From: Shimia_B sp039198835
Lineage (GTDB): Bacteria; Pseudomonadota; Alphaproteobacteria; Rhodobacterales; Rhodobacteraceae
Direction: 5' to 3'
Length of the DNA: 7,582 bases
Assembly (NCBI GenBank): GCA_039198835.1
Contig: JBCCTH010000140.1
Span: 1-7,582, forward strand
In this document: positions 1 through 6,859 of the stretch, one piece after another
Numbering within the stretch: the first letter of the stretch is position 1
Layout: each line of letters opens with the position of its first letter
Notes under the pieces: generated by a model
The model's database searches: none
Told to the model about the DNA's origin: nothing
The model's input: the letters and a program-made list of their open reading frames with translations, nothing else
Position numbers and translations under genes: made by a program

Positions 1-673
1 CATCCTTGAGGAACTGGGCAGCTTCCTCTTCGGCAGAGCCGCCGATCTCGCCGATCATGATGATCGATGCCGTCTCGTCATCGGCCAGGAACCATTCGAG
101 CACGTCGATATGCTCCGTCCCCTTGATCGGATCGCCGCCGATGCCCACGCAGGTCGATTGGCCCAACCCCACATCCGATGTCTGTTTGACGGCCTCATAG
201 GTCAGCGTGCCAGAACGCGAGACCACCCCCACAGAGCCGCGACGGTGAATATGGCCGGGCATGATCCCGATCTTGCAGGCATCGGGCGTGATGACGCCGG
301 GGCAGTTCGGCCCGATCAGGATAGAAGGGCTATCCATCAACGCGCGCTTCACCTTCATCATGTCGAGGACGGGAATGCCCTCGGTGATGCAAACGATCAG
401 CTCCATCTCGGCATCAATCGCTTCCATGATCGAATCGGCTGCGAAGGGCGGCGGCACATAAATCACCGACGCATTGGCCTCGGTCATCGCCTTCGCCTCG
501 TGGACGGAGTTGAAAACCGGTAAGTCGAGATGGGTCGACCCGCCTTTGCCGGGCGTCACCCCCCCGACCATCTGTGTCCCGTAGGCGATGGCCTGTTCGG
601 AGTGGAATGTGCCCTGCGAGCCCGTGAGGCCCTGGCATATCACCTTGGTATTCTTATCGACGAGGACGGACAT
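1..673 (-). CDS. sucD: Succinyl-CoA synthetase alpha subunit, 3' end outside window
   Basis: This is the alpha subunit of succinyl-CoA synthetase (succinate-CoA ligase). With SucC it interconverts succinyl-CoA and succinate with formation of ATP or GTP in the cytosolic TCA cycle. The first 224 residues are visible; the family is usually about 290, so roughly 65-70 C-terminal residues are missing. The N-terminal CoA-binding Rossmann domain shows GLTGSQGTFH at residues 15-24 and GPNCPG at 121-126. The ligase domain shows GIGGDP at 177-182 and GEIGG at 208-212, whose Glu209 matches the conserved glutamate next to the catalytic histidine. The phosphorylated histidine itself lies in the missing part. 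The ATG is preceded by an AAGGA Shine-Dalgarno about 8 nt upstream; another ATG 4 nt earlier is out of frame. It follows the family-25 glycosyltransferase gene after 52 nt, and sucC is about 1.9 kb upstream rather than adjacent. Confidence 0.97.
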   Translation of the reverse strand, partial: MSVLVDKNTKVICQGLTGSQGTFHSEQAIAYGTQMVGGVTPGKGGSTHLDLPVFNSVHEAKAMTEANASVIYVPPPFAADSIMEAIDAEMELIVCITEGIPVLDMMKVKRALMDSPSILIGPNCPGVITPDACKIGIMPGHIHRRGSVGVVSRSGTLTYEAVKQTSDVGLGQSTCVGIGGDPIKGTEHIDVLEWFLADDETASIIMIGEIGGSAEEEAAQFLKD

Positions 674-725
674 TCATCTTTTCCTTAGCTGGCCAACGCG
701 TGGCGGTCGTGAGTGCGGCGGGCCG

Positions 726-1559
726 TCATGGGGCGACCTGCGCGGCATATTGAATTTTCTCGAAGCGGATCCGGCCGAGCAGCGCGAGCGCCAAGAGCCC
801 AGGCAGGCCCTTGATTTCGTGCCAGCCGCGCTTGAGCGACGCCAACCGCGATTTTCGGGTGCTGTCGCGATGCACCGCGCTGGGCGGCGCGCCGTGCGAT
901 GGACGCGCGGGCTCGTTGCCCTGAACCACGAGCGCGGGGACCGCTTGATAGCTGCGCAATTGACGCGCGAGCGGTGAAACGGATGCATTGAAATAAAGGT
1001 GATCGATGGGGACATCGGGCGTGCCCGCAGCCAGCACAAGTTCGGCGGCGCGCCTTGAAATGACATAGCCGCCTGACCCTGAATGACGGCTGCGCATCGC
1101 GCGCAGGGCACGCTTGTGGGCCTGGTGCGCCTTCGTCTCCAGAGCGACAAACAGGCGATCATCGCGCCACCGCTCGAGCTTGACGATGTCGGCGTCTTTT
1201 GGCCACCAGGCGGTTTCTCCCAGCCAGAATGCGAGATCTTCGGCCAGAAAGACATCGTCTTCCATAACGAGCGCGTGGCTTGAGGGCGTCTCTAGAAATG
1301 CGCGCAGGACCTTGAGATGGCTCAGAGTGCAGGCCCGGTCATGGGCGTGGTTTAGGCCCCATGGGCCAGTTTCCGGCAGCGCGGCGATGGCTTTTGCCCC
1401 GTCCGGGGCGCGCGAATCCACCGCGTCGACGAAAGTGACTGAAATCGCCGCTTTATGCACCTCAGCCGCCATCACGGCGCGCCGATCCGTCGCTCGAGCG
1501 AGCGACACCATGAAAGCCGGGATCATCTGCGCCGGGGCGCCGGAAGGTGCGAGGGCCAT
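726..1559 (-). CDS. Glycosyltransferase family 25 (LPS-type) protein
   Basis: This 277-residue protein resembles glycosyltransferase family 25, whose members transfer sugars (often galactose) to lipopolysaccharide or other surface glycans at the cytoplasmic face of the inner membrane. Hallmarks in order are an N-terminal MVSLARATDRR segment (residues 17-27), ACTLSH at 76-81, the acidic metal/nucleotide-sugar motif MEDD at 99-102 after a hydrophobic strand, GSGGYVISRRAA at 161-172 and PIDH at 184-187. The C-terminal 50 residues are basic and then hydrophobic (GLPGLLALALLG, 251-262), which may favour membrane association. The start at 1559 has a GAGGGA Shine-Dalgarno and lies 4 nt after the lipoprotein stop. 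Met12 is an alternative start but has no clear ribosome-binding site. The tight spacing implies cotranscription with the two upstream exported-protein genes. Family membership is reasonably secure; donor and acceptor are unknown. Confidence 0.85.
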   Translation of the reverse strand: MALAPSGAPAQMIPAFMVSLARATDRRAVMAAEVHKAAISVTFVDAVDSRAPDGAKAIAALPETGPWGLNHAHDRACTLSHLKVLRAFLETPSSHALVMEDDVFLAEDLAFWLGETAWWPKDADIVKLERWRDDRLFVALETKAHQAHKRALRAMRSRHSGSGGYVISRRAAELVLAAGTPDVPIDHLYFNASVSPLARQLRSYQAVPALVVQGNEPARPSHGAPPSAVHRDSTRKSRLASLKRGWHEIKGLPGLLALALLGRIRFEKIQYAAQVAP

Positions 1560-1563
1560 GGCG

Positions 1564-2013
1564 CTATTCCCTCGGCCGCACGACGGAGATGTAGGTCAGC
1601 CCATTGGCGCTGCGCGGCGGGCGCGGAAGCGTGCGCCCCGTCGGGTCGGCATCCAGAAGCGAATTTGTATCGACAAGCGGGTTGAGCTGACGACCCGCGC
1701 CGACGAAAGAACACCCGTCGTCTGAGATCTTGACCGACGCATTGAAGCGCTGATGGTAATAGGTGCCGGTGGTCGGGCTTTGGCGGAACGGCAGCTCAGC
1801 GATAACAGCGGGCGCAGTGGCATAGCTCGGGGCGGTGGCAAGGCACACTTGCGAAAAGAGCGCGACAGCCTGGTCGCCCGTCATGCCGAAGGGGCCCGGC
1901 CCGATCCCTGGCGTCGTTTCCCCCGCAGGGGGCGGCGGCACTTCACACGCCGCCAAGATCGCCATGGAGACAACACAAGCGCCGCGCTTGAGGATGCGCC
2001 CAAACCCCTTCAT
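1564..2013 (-). CDS. Small predicted lipoprotein, function unknown
   Basis: I do not recognise a named family for this 149-residue protein. The N-terminus has basic residues (K2, R6, K9, R10), a hydrophobic stretch and a lipobox LAAC ending at Cys23, so signal peptidase II processing and lipid attachment are expected. A proline-rich linker (PPPP, then GIGPGPFG, about residues 26-43) follows the lipobox. The mature domain holds Cys57 and Cys101, which could form a disulfide in the periplasm. No enzymatic motif is visible. The ATG overlaps the stop of the preceding gene by 4 nt (ATGA) with a GGGA about 8 nt upstream, which suggests translational coupling. The glycosyltransferase gene begins 4 nt after its stop. 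The position of its two cysteines resembles that of the upstream neighbour, so the two may be distant relatives (inference). Confidence 0.8.
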   Translation of the reverse strand: MKGFGRILKRGACVVSMAILAACEVPPPPAGETTPGIGPGPFGMTGDQAVALFSQVCLATAPSYATAPAVIAELPFRQSPTTGTYYHQRFNASVKISDDGCSFVGAGRQLNPLVDTNSLLDADPTGRTLPRPPRSANGLTYISVVRPRE

Positions 2014-2558
2014 GATTTATGTCCCAGCGTTATCCTGAGGGTCGCCCGATCCTCAAAATAGATCGAATAGGCGCTCAAACGCGCTTGATCAGAGGCGAGG
2101 ATGGTTTCGCCCTCAGTCCAAAAACCAGGCGTGACACGCGCCTCAAAGCCGCGACGCCCGAACTCGGAAATGACCGCATCGAGGCTCGCGCGGGCCTCTG
2201 CTTCGCCCACGATGACAAAGTCGGTTTCGCAAAACGGCTTGTTACCAAATCCCACCGCGAAGCGCGCCGTGGCTTGGCCAGATTGCGCGCCGCGCGCCGC
2301 CGTGATCCGGTATCGCTCGCTGCGCTTGCGCTTGCGCAGGGTCTCAAAGCCCGCCGCGCCCAGCGTCGCCGCCGGATCTTGGCCGCTCAAATAAGCGATG
2401 CATGCCTTGGCGATATGTCTTGCCTGCGCGGGATGATCCAGCGGCTGCGCCTGGGGCGGCACAGAAAGCGAGAGGAGGGCGGCGACAAGGGCCGCGCCTC
2501 TGCCCGCACGACGCGCAACACATGAACGCAAGAGACTTATCACACCGAGCGGCGACAC
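2010..2558 (-). CDS. Exported two-cysteine protein, function unknown
   Basis: This 182-residue protein is not one I can name. It begins with a GTG 6 nt after the sucC stop. A TAAGG sequence overlapping that stop lies only 4 nt upstream, so the ribosome-binding site is weak and coupling to sucC translation is likely. In-frame GTG (codon 6) and TTG (codon 10) are other possible starts. The N-terminus carries several arginines (R11-R20) followed by a hydrophobic core at about 21-33 and PPQAQ, which reads as a Sec signal peptide cleaved near residues 37-38. The mature part has Cys53 in a predicted helix, a basic RKRKRSERYR segment (75-84), and Cys110 in an FCETDFVIVG segment (109-118). A C-terminal half with beta-strand character follows. 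The two cysteines may form a periplasmic disulfide. No catalytic motif is visible. Confidence 0.78.
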   Translation of the reverse strand: MSPLGVISLLRSCVARRAGRGAALVAALLSLSVPPQAQPLDHPAQARHIAKACIAYLSGQDPAATLGAAGFETLRKRKRSERYRITAARGAQSGQATARFAVGFGNKPFCETDFVIVGEAEARASLDAVISEFGRRGFEARVTPGFWTEGETILASDQARLSAYSIYFEDRATLRITLGHKS

Positions 2559-2564
2559 GGGGCC

Positions 2565-3758
2565 TTAGCCTTTCACTGCCTTGACGATCTTCTCCGCGCC
2601 GTCTTTGAGATTGTCGGCAGCGATCACATCGACATCCGAATTGTTGATGATGTCTTTGCCCTGTTCCACATTGGTCCCCTCAAGGCGCACCACGAGCGGG
2701 ACCTTCAGCCCAACCTCTTTCACCGCCGCGACCACGCCTTCCGCGATCACATCACAGCGCATGATCCCGCCGAAGATATTGACGAGGATGCCTTTCACGT
2801 TCGGGTCCGACGTGATGATCTTGAAGGCCTCGGTGACCTTTTCTTTCGTCGCGCCGCCGCCCACATCGAGGAAGTTCGCAGGCTCCGCGCCATAGAGCTT
2901 GATGATATCCATCGTCGCCATGGCGAGGCCCGCGCCGTTGACCATGCAACCGATCTCGCCATCGAGCGCGATGTAGTTGAGATCGTATTTGGAGGCTTCG
3001 AGCTCCTTAGGGTCTTCTTCGGTCTCATCGCGCAGTTCCGCGATGTCGGCGTGGCGGTAAACGGCGTTGCCATCAAAACCGAGCTTGGCGTCAAGCACCT
3101 TGAGCGAGCCGCTATCGGTGACGATGAGCGGGTTGATCTCAAGCATCTCCATGTCTTTTTCCATGAAGGCTTTGTAGAGCAGGCCCATGAGCGCGACGCA
3201 TTCCTTAACCTGCTTGCCCTCCAGCCCGAGCGAGAAGGCGATGCGGCGGCCATGATACGGCTGAAAGCCGGTGGCAGGATCAACCGAGAAGCTGAGGATC
3301 TTTTCGGGCGTGGACGCCGCGACCTCTTCGATATCCATGCCGCCCTCGGTTGAGCAGACGAAAGAGACGCGGGACGTGACGCGATCAACCAGAAGCGCGA
3401 GATAAAGCTCTTTTTCGATGCCCGATCCGTCTTCGATGTAGATACGGTTGACCTGCTTGCCTGCCGGGCCCGTCTGATGCGTCACGAGTGTCCGGCCTAG
3501 CATCTTCTTGGCTTCTTCGGCGGCCTCCGTCACGGATTTGGCAAGGCGCACGCCGCCTTTTTCACCCGCATCCGCCTCTTTGAAGCTGCCCTTGCCGCGC
3601 CCGCCCGCATGGATCTGGGCTTTGACCACCCATAGCGGCCCGTCAAGCGCGCTGGCGGCTGTCTTGGCTTCTTCTGCTTTAAGCACAACGCGGCCATCCG
3701 AGACCGGAGCCCCGTAACTGCGCAGCAGGGCTTTGGCCTGGTATTCGTGAATATTCAT
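2565..3758 (-). CDS. sucC: Succinyl-CoA synthetase beta subunit
   Basis: This 397-residue protein is the nucleotide-binding beta subunit that pairs with SucD. It has the full length usual for the family. The N-terminal ATP-grasp domain begins MNIHEYQAK and shows the nucleotide-binding KAQIHAGGRGKG at 46-57. The metal-binding EINP is at 207-210 and the later aspartate is Asp223 in LDAK. The C-terminal CoA-ligase domain has GCMVNGAGLAMATMD at 270-284, DVGGGA at 298-303 and NIFGGIMRCD at 327-336. ADP or GDP preference cannot be decided from these residues. The ATG has a GGAAGGA Shine-Dalgarno about 9 nt upstream. It follows the family-2-like glycosyltransferase gene after 226 nt. That gap holds two GTGATCAC palindromes, so it probably has its own regulated promoter. 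Three unrelated genes separate it from sucD. Confidence 0.98.
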   Translation of the reverse strand: MNIHEYQAKALLRSYGAPVSDGRVVLKAEEAKTAASALDGPLWVVKAQIHAGGRGKGSFKEADAGEKGGVRLAKSVTEAAEEAKKMLGRTLVTHQTGPAGKQVNRIYIEDGSGIEKELYLALLVDRVTSRVSFVCSTEGGMDIEEVAASTPEKILSFSVDPATGFQPYHGRRIAFSLGLEGKQVKECVALMGLLYKAFMEKDMEMLEINPLIVTDSGSLKVLDAKLGFDGNAVYRHADIAELRDETEEDPKELEASKYDLNYIALDGEIGCMVNGAGLAMATMDIIKLYGAEPANFLDVGGGATKEKVTEAFKIITSDPNVKGILVNIFGGIMRCDVIAEGVVAAVKEVGLKVPLVVRLEGTNVEQGKDIINNSDVDVIAADNLKDGAEKIVKAVKG

Positions 3759-3795
3759 GGGATGCGGTCCTTCCGGTCGTTATCTCGGCTTAACC

Positions 3796-3812
3796 GTGTA
3801 CCGTGGTGTACC
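3796..3812. repeat. Tandem GTGTACC direct repeat before sucC
   Basis: The heptamer GTGTACC occurs at 3796-3802 and again at 3806-3812, a 10-bp period or about one helical turn. It lies 38-54 bp upstream of the sucC start and would overlap the -10/start region of the tentative sucC promoter. It could be a tandem half-site for a regulator, but a 7-bp repeat can also arise by chance. Confidence 0.4.
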
Positions 3813-3840
3813 ATAAGGGAGAAATGGTCGCACCGGCCAA
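3811..3840 (-). promoter_or_regulatory. Tentative sucC promoter
   Basis: On the minus strand a TTGGCC hexamer (3835-3840) is followed after 18 bp by TTATGG (3811-3816). This is a weak sigma-70-like pair that would start transcription near 3804, about 45 nt before the sucC ATG. Support is only positional: it is in the one long gap of the gene series and sits just downstream of the twin palindrome. Other start points in this gap are equally possible. Confidence 0.3.
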
Positions 3841-3850
3841 GATTCCGACA

Positions 3851-3885
3851 TTTGTGATCACACCTTTTTCAGCAGTGATCACAAA
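3851..3885. promoter_or_regulatory. Twin GTGATCAC palindromes, candidate operator before sucC
   Basis: The palindrome TGTGATCACA (3853-3862) and a second GTGATCAC core (3875-3882, in context AGTGATCACA) have centres exactly 21 bp apart, about two helical turns. The arms TTTGTGATCAC (3851-3861) and GTGATCACAAA (3875-3885) also form a perfect 11-bp inverted repeat with a 13-nt spacer. The pair lies about 95-125 bp upstream of the sucC start. A dimeric regulator binding two sites on one face of the DNA is the simplest reading. As RNA it could fold into a hairpin, but no T-tract follows on the minus strand, so it is not a canonical terminator. The regulator is not identified. The rest of the 3759-3984 gap shows no convincing gene. 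Confidence 0.6.
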
Positions 3886-3984
3886 AGTCAGGTGCCCCGG
3901 TTGTTCTGCGTCCAAAACGCAACGCGCGCCAGTGCCGCCGCGTTTTCAAAGCGGTGAGTCGCAGACCCAAACGCCACGATCGCA

Positions 3985-4983
3985 TCAGGATGCGGGCAAA
4001 AGCCCCAGCGCCGCCACGAGGTCTTTATCGCGCGTGCGCAGCGCTTCATCGAAGGCCTCCACGCTCAGATCGATTTGCTGGTCGGGATAGACCGCGCTCA
4101 GAGCCCTTTCTGGATCAAAGCCCGGGGCATCTTCGACCAGGCCTAGAGCGCGAAACTGCATTTCGCGCTCGGCGTTGAGCGTCGTCAGTCGGCGTTGAAA
4201 GCGCCGCGCCTCCCAAACGGTCGCGAACTCCCTGAGTGCTGCGATCTGGTTCCACCGGTAGTTATCGGCGTGGAGCTTCTCATCGGCATGGGGCAGTGAG
4301 GCATAGCGCAGGCGCTTGAGAAGCCAGTGGAACGGCGTGAGACCGTCGAAGTGCAAAAGCCGCATCGATTGGCTTTCAAGGAACGGAATGTCTTCGGCGT
4401 CATAAGGCGAATGGATCGACAGGCGCAGGCCCGCGCCGCGCCGCGCGAACGTCTTGCCGCGCGTGTGCCCCGTGACCCCGCGCTGCGTAAATCGCCCCAG
4501 ATGCTTGAGGAAATGCCGATCCAGCCCGAGCTTGCCGGGGACAGGCACGCGAAAGAACCCATCGAAGATGTCAGACGGCTCAGCGCCGGCGCCCCAAGCC
4601 CGTTCGCGCACCGGAAGACGGATGCAGGGGATGCTCGCGGGCATCGCCGCAAGCTCTGATTTGAGCGCACGCGCCGAGATGAATTCGTCGGCATCGATAT
4701 GCGCCAGCCAATCCACGCCCGCCTTGTCATAAGCTAGGTTGGCGATCACATCCTGCCGCTTGGTCTGCAACTGCGCCCGCCCGCCATGGGCGCGCCAGAA
4801 CGCATCATCGCATTGCGTGATGCGAAGCGCGGGATGCTTGCTAAGCGCGGCCGCGAGCGCGGTGTTTGGGCGGTCGAGATAAATGTGAATTTCCGACGCA
4901 CCAAGCCGGGCATGGTGCGCCGCAAATGCCATCAAGAGCGCGGAAGGCTCATCAGCGAGAGTAACAGTGCCCCAACTCGTCAT
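3985..4983 (-). CDS. Family-2-like glycosyltransferase (Glyco_tranf_2_4 type)
   Basis: This 332-residue protein resembles the short GT-A glycosyltransferases grouped as Glyco_tranf_2_4, common in alphaproteobacteria. The N-terminus has the expected EPSALLMAFAAHHARLGASEIHIYLDRPN arrangement split over residues 12-40 (substrate-entry helix, then a strand). WLAHIDADEFI at 92-102 carries the metal-binding D97-x-D99 and Glu100. MRLLHFDGLTPFHWLLKR follows at about 207-224. The C-terminal third is helical and charged. No signal peptide or membrane span is apparent, so it probably acts in the cytosol on a surface-glycan precursor or membrane acceptor (inference). It starts 18 nt after the mdh stop and has no strong Shine-Dalgarno, consistent with translation from an mdh-led transcript. 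Donor and acceptor cannot be told. Confidence 0.82.
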   Translation of the reverse strand: MTSWGTVTLADEPSALLMAFAAHHARLGASEIHIYLDRPNTALAAALSKHPALRITQCDDAFWRAHGGRAQLQTKRQDVIANLAYDKAGVDWLAHIDADEFISARALKSELAAMPASIPCIRLPVRERAWGAGAEPSDIFDGFFRVPVPGKLGLDRHFLKHLGRFTQRGVTGHTRGKTFARRGAGLRLSIHSPYDAEDIPFLESQSMRLLHFDGLTPFHWLLKRLRYASLPHADEKLHADNYRWNQIAALREFATVWEARRFQRRLTTLNAEREMQFRALGLVEDAPGFDPERALSAVYPDQQIDLSVEAFDEALRTRDKDLVAALGLLPAS

Positions 4984-5001
4984 CGCGGGGCACTTGAAGC
5001 G

Positions 5002-5964
5002 TTAGGCGAGGCTTTCGTCAATGCCTTTGCAGGCCTCGATCAGGCCCGAGACTGCATCAACTGATTTGTCGAACATCGCTTTCTCATCCTTGTTGAGCTT
5101 GATGTCGACAATCCGCTCGATCCCGCCCGCGCCGATGATCGTGGGCACACCCACATACATCTTGTCGAGCCCGTATTCGCCCTCGCAGTAAGCGGCGCAG
5201 GGCAAGAGGCGTTTTTGGTCCTTGAGATAGGCCTCGGCCATTTCGATGGCGCTCGTTGCAGGCGCATAGAATGCCGAGCCGGTTTTGAGGAGGCCGACGA
5301 TCTCGGCCCCGCCGTCGCGCGTGCGTTGCACGATCTCATCGAGCTTTTCCTGTGTCGTCCATCCCATCTGAATGAGATCGGGGAGCGGGATACCCGCCAC
5401 CGTCGAATAACGCGTGAGCGGCACCATCGTATCGCCATGGCCGCCGAGCACGAAAGCCGTCACGTCGCGCATCGAGACGTCGAATTCGAGCGACAGAAAA
5501 TGACGGAAGCGCGCGCTATCAAGGACGCCGGCCATCCCGCAAACCATATTGTGCGGCAGGCCGGAGAATTCGCGCAGCGCCCACACCATGGCATCGAGCG
5601 GGTTTGTGATGCAGATCACGAATGCGCCCGGCGCATGGGCGGCGATGCCTTCGCCGACGCTTTTCATGACCTTGAGGTTTATCCCTAAGAGATCATCGCG
5701 GCTCATCCCCGGCTTGCGCGCAACCCCAGCGGTTACGATGCAGACATCCGCGCCCGCGATATCGGCGTAGTCCTGAGTGCCGGACATACCCGCATCGAAG
5801 CCCTCGGATGGCCCCGATTCCGCAATATCGAGCGCCTTACCTTCCGGCATACCCTCCGCGATATCAAAGAGGACAACGTCCCCCATTTCCTTGAGCGCGG
5901 CGAGGTGGGCGAGGGTGCCCCCGATATTGCCAGCGCCGATGAGGGCGATCTTGGAACGAGCCAT
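5002..5964 (-). CDS. mdh: Malate dehydrogenase (NAD-dependent, LDH-like type)
   Basis: This 320-residue enzyme oxidises malate to oxaloacetate with NAD in the cytosolic TCA cycle. The Rossmann motif GAGNIGG is at 10-16 and Asp34 at the end of the second strand selects NAD. The mobile substrate loop ARKPGMSRDDLL at 82-93 carries Arg83 and Arg89. ITNPLDAM is at 119-126, Asp149 and Arg152 sit in VLDSARFR, and the catalytic His176 is in GGHGD (174-178). Arg83 at the specificity position points to malate rather than lactate. The length and motifs place it in the lactate-dehydrogenase-like MDH group typical of alphaproteobacteria. The ATG has GGAG about 9 nt upstream. It is the first gene of the minus-strand series and diverges from the permease gene. 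Confidence 0.98.
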   Translation of the reverse strand: MARSKIALIGAGNIGGTLAHLAALKEMGDVVLFDIAEGMPEGKALDIAESGPSEGFDAGMSGTQDYADIAGADVCIVTAGVARKPGMSRDDLLGINLKVMKSVGEGIAAHAPGAFVICITNPLDAMVWALREFSGLPHNMVCGMAGVLDSARFRHFLSLEFDVSMRDVTAFVLGGHGDTMVPLTRYSTVAGIPLPDLIQMGWTTQEKLDEIVQRTRDGGAEIVGLLKTGSAFYAPATSAIEMAEAYLKDQKRLLPCAAYCEGEYGLDKMYVGVPTIIGAGGIERIVDIKLNKDEKAMFDKSVDAVSGLIEACKGIDESLA

Positions 5965-5999
5965 TAATGTGAACTCCGGCTGTTGTCTTGGTGGCGTGT

Positions 6000-6028
6000 G
6001 CTTAGGCTAACGGTCGCCTGCGACGCAA
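6000..6028 (-). promoter_or_regulatory. Candidate mdh promoter with interrupted palindrome in its spacer
   Basis: On the minus strand TTGCGT (6023-6028) and CTAAGC (6000-6005) are 17 bp apart and would start transcription near 5993, about 30 nt before the mdh ATG. The -35 is good for alphaproteobacteria, while the -10 is poor. The interrupted palindrome GTCGC-CT-GCGAC (6013-6024) lies in the spacer, where a bound protein could block polymerase. All of this is inference from sequence shape. Confidence 0.35.
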
Positions 6029-6063
6029 GGGAGCTACCCTGCGGCAGTAAGCTGCGGTATACA

Positions 6064-6852
6064 ATGGCACACGATTTGAGGGGCTTAAGCGTCGACGTGA
6101 TCGAATTCAATGCAGTGTTCTTTGCCTTCGCGATCCCCGGTGTGATCTTTGCGGGTGTCTCGAAAGGCGGATTCGGCTCAGGGGCGTCCTTTGCCGGGGC
6201 AGCCATTATCGCGCTGATTTTGCCGCCCGAGCTCGCGCTGGGCCTCATGCTCCCGCTCTTGATTTTGATCGATCTGCGGTCGCTCCCTGCTTTCTGGGGC
6301 AAGTGGGATTGGCAAGATAGCCGTCGCGTTTTGACGGGGGCCTTGCCAGGTTTGCTCGTGGGGGTCGCTGTCTTTCGCTTCGCCAATCCCGATGTGATCC
6401 GGTTCTTGATCGGCAGTATCGCGCTGGCCTTCGTGGCCTGGCAAATTGCCAAGACCCGCGGGCTCGTCCCCGATCCAAAGCGAAAGCTGGGCGCACCTGT
6501 CGGCGTGGCAACCGGTGCAATCGCGGGGTTCACGAGCTTTGTGAGCCATGCGGGCGGGCCGCCCGTCGCCGTTTATCTTTTGAGCCAAAAGCATGACAAG
6601 CTCACCTATCAGGCGAGCACGGTGCTGATCTTTTGGGTCATCAATCTGATGAAATTCGTGCCCTATGCGGCCTTGGGCGCGTTCACATCCGACACCTGGC
6701 TCGGGGTGCTGATGCTGTCTCCCGTCGCCGTTCTGGGGACATGGCTCGGCATCAAGGCGCACCACCTGCTACCCGAGCGCGCCTTTTTCGCCATTACTTA
6801 TGTGCTGCTTATCCTCACCGGCACGCGCCTGATCTGGGACGCTTTGACATAA
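6064..6852 (+). CDS. TauE/SafE-family membrane permease
   Basis: This 262-residue integral membrane protein belongs to the sulfite exporter TauE/SafE family (TSUP), which moves sulfite, sulfonates or other small organic anions across the inner membrane. The glycine-rich motif GVSKGGFGSG is at 31-40 and its second-half counterpart SHAGGPPVAVYLL at 161-173. About eight hydrophobic segments can be seen, near 17-31, 41-70 (probably two), 92-104, 113-128, 145-160, 185-204, 213-230 and 241-257. The open frame extends upstream to 5983, but that part is not hydrophobic family sequence. ATG 6064 is chosen; GTG 6097 (251 residues), which follows a GAGGGG after a long 13-nt spacing, is a real alternative. 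A TATACA at 6058-6063 resembles a -10 box and would favour the GTG. It diverges from mdh. The substrate is unknown. Confidence 0.9.
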   Translation: MAHDLRGLSVDVIEFNAVFFAFAIPGVIFAGVSKGGFGSGASFAGAAIIALILPPELALGLMLPLLILIDLRSLPAFWGKWDWQDSRRVLTGALPGLLVGVAVFRFANPDVIRFLIGSIALAFVAWQIAKTRGLVPDPKRKLGAPVGVATGAIAGFTSFVSHAGGPPVAVYLLSQKHDKLTYQASTVLIFWVINLMKFVPYAALGAFTSDTWLGVLMLSPVAVLGTWLGIKAHHLLPERAFFAITYVLLILTGTRLIWDALT

Positions 6853-6859
6853 ATGCCTG

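Noticed and set aside
3851..3885. Reading the inverted repeat as a terminator for the upstream glycosyltransferase gene
   Set aside because: No T-tract follows the stem on the minus strand, and the element is 100 nt beyond the stop codon and closer to sucC.
3803..4090. 95-codon plus-strand reading frame over the sucC upstream gap
   Set aside because: It runs antisense into the glycosyltransferase gene, spans the palindromes, has low-complexity S/T/P/R-rich sequence and no recognisable domain.
5603..5622. TGTGA-N6-TCACG match, like an enterobacterial CRP site
   Set aside because: It lies deep inside mdh, encodes the conserved ITNP region, and is far from any start codon.
5983..6063. 27-codon N-terminal extension of the permease from TTG 5983
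   Set aside because: It would cover the mdh promoter region, has no ribosome-binding site and reads as polar, cysteine-containing sequence outside the family core.
5964..6533. 189-codon minus-strand frame opposite the permease
   Set aside because: It is a long antisense shadow of a GC-rich coding region; its sequence shows no domain, whereas the plus strand encodes clear TauE/SafE motifs.
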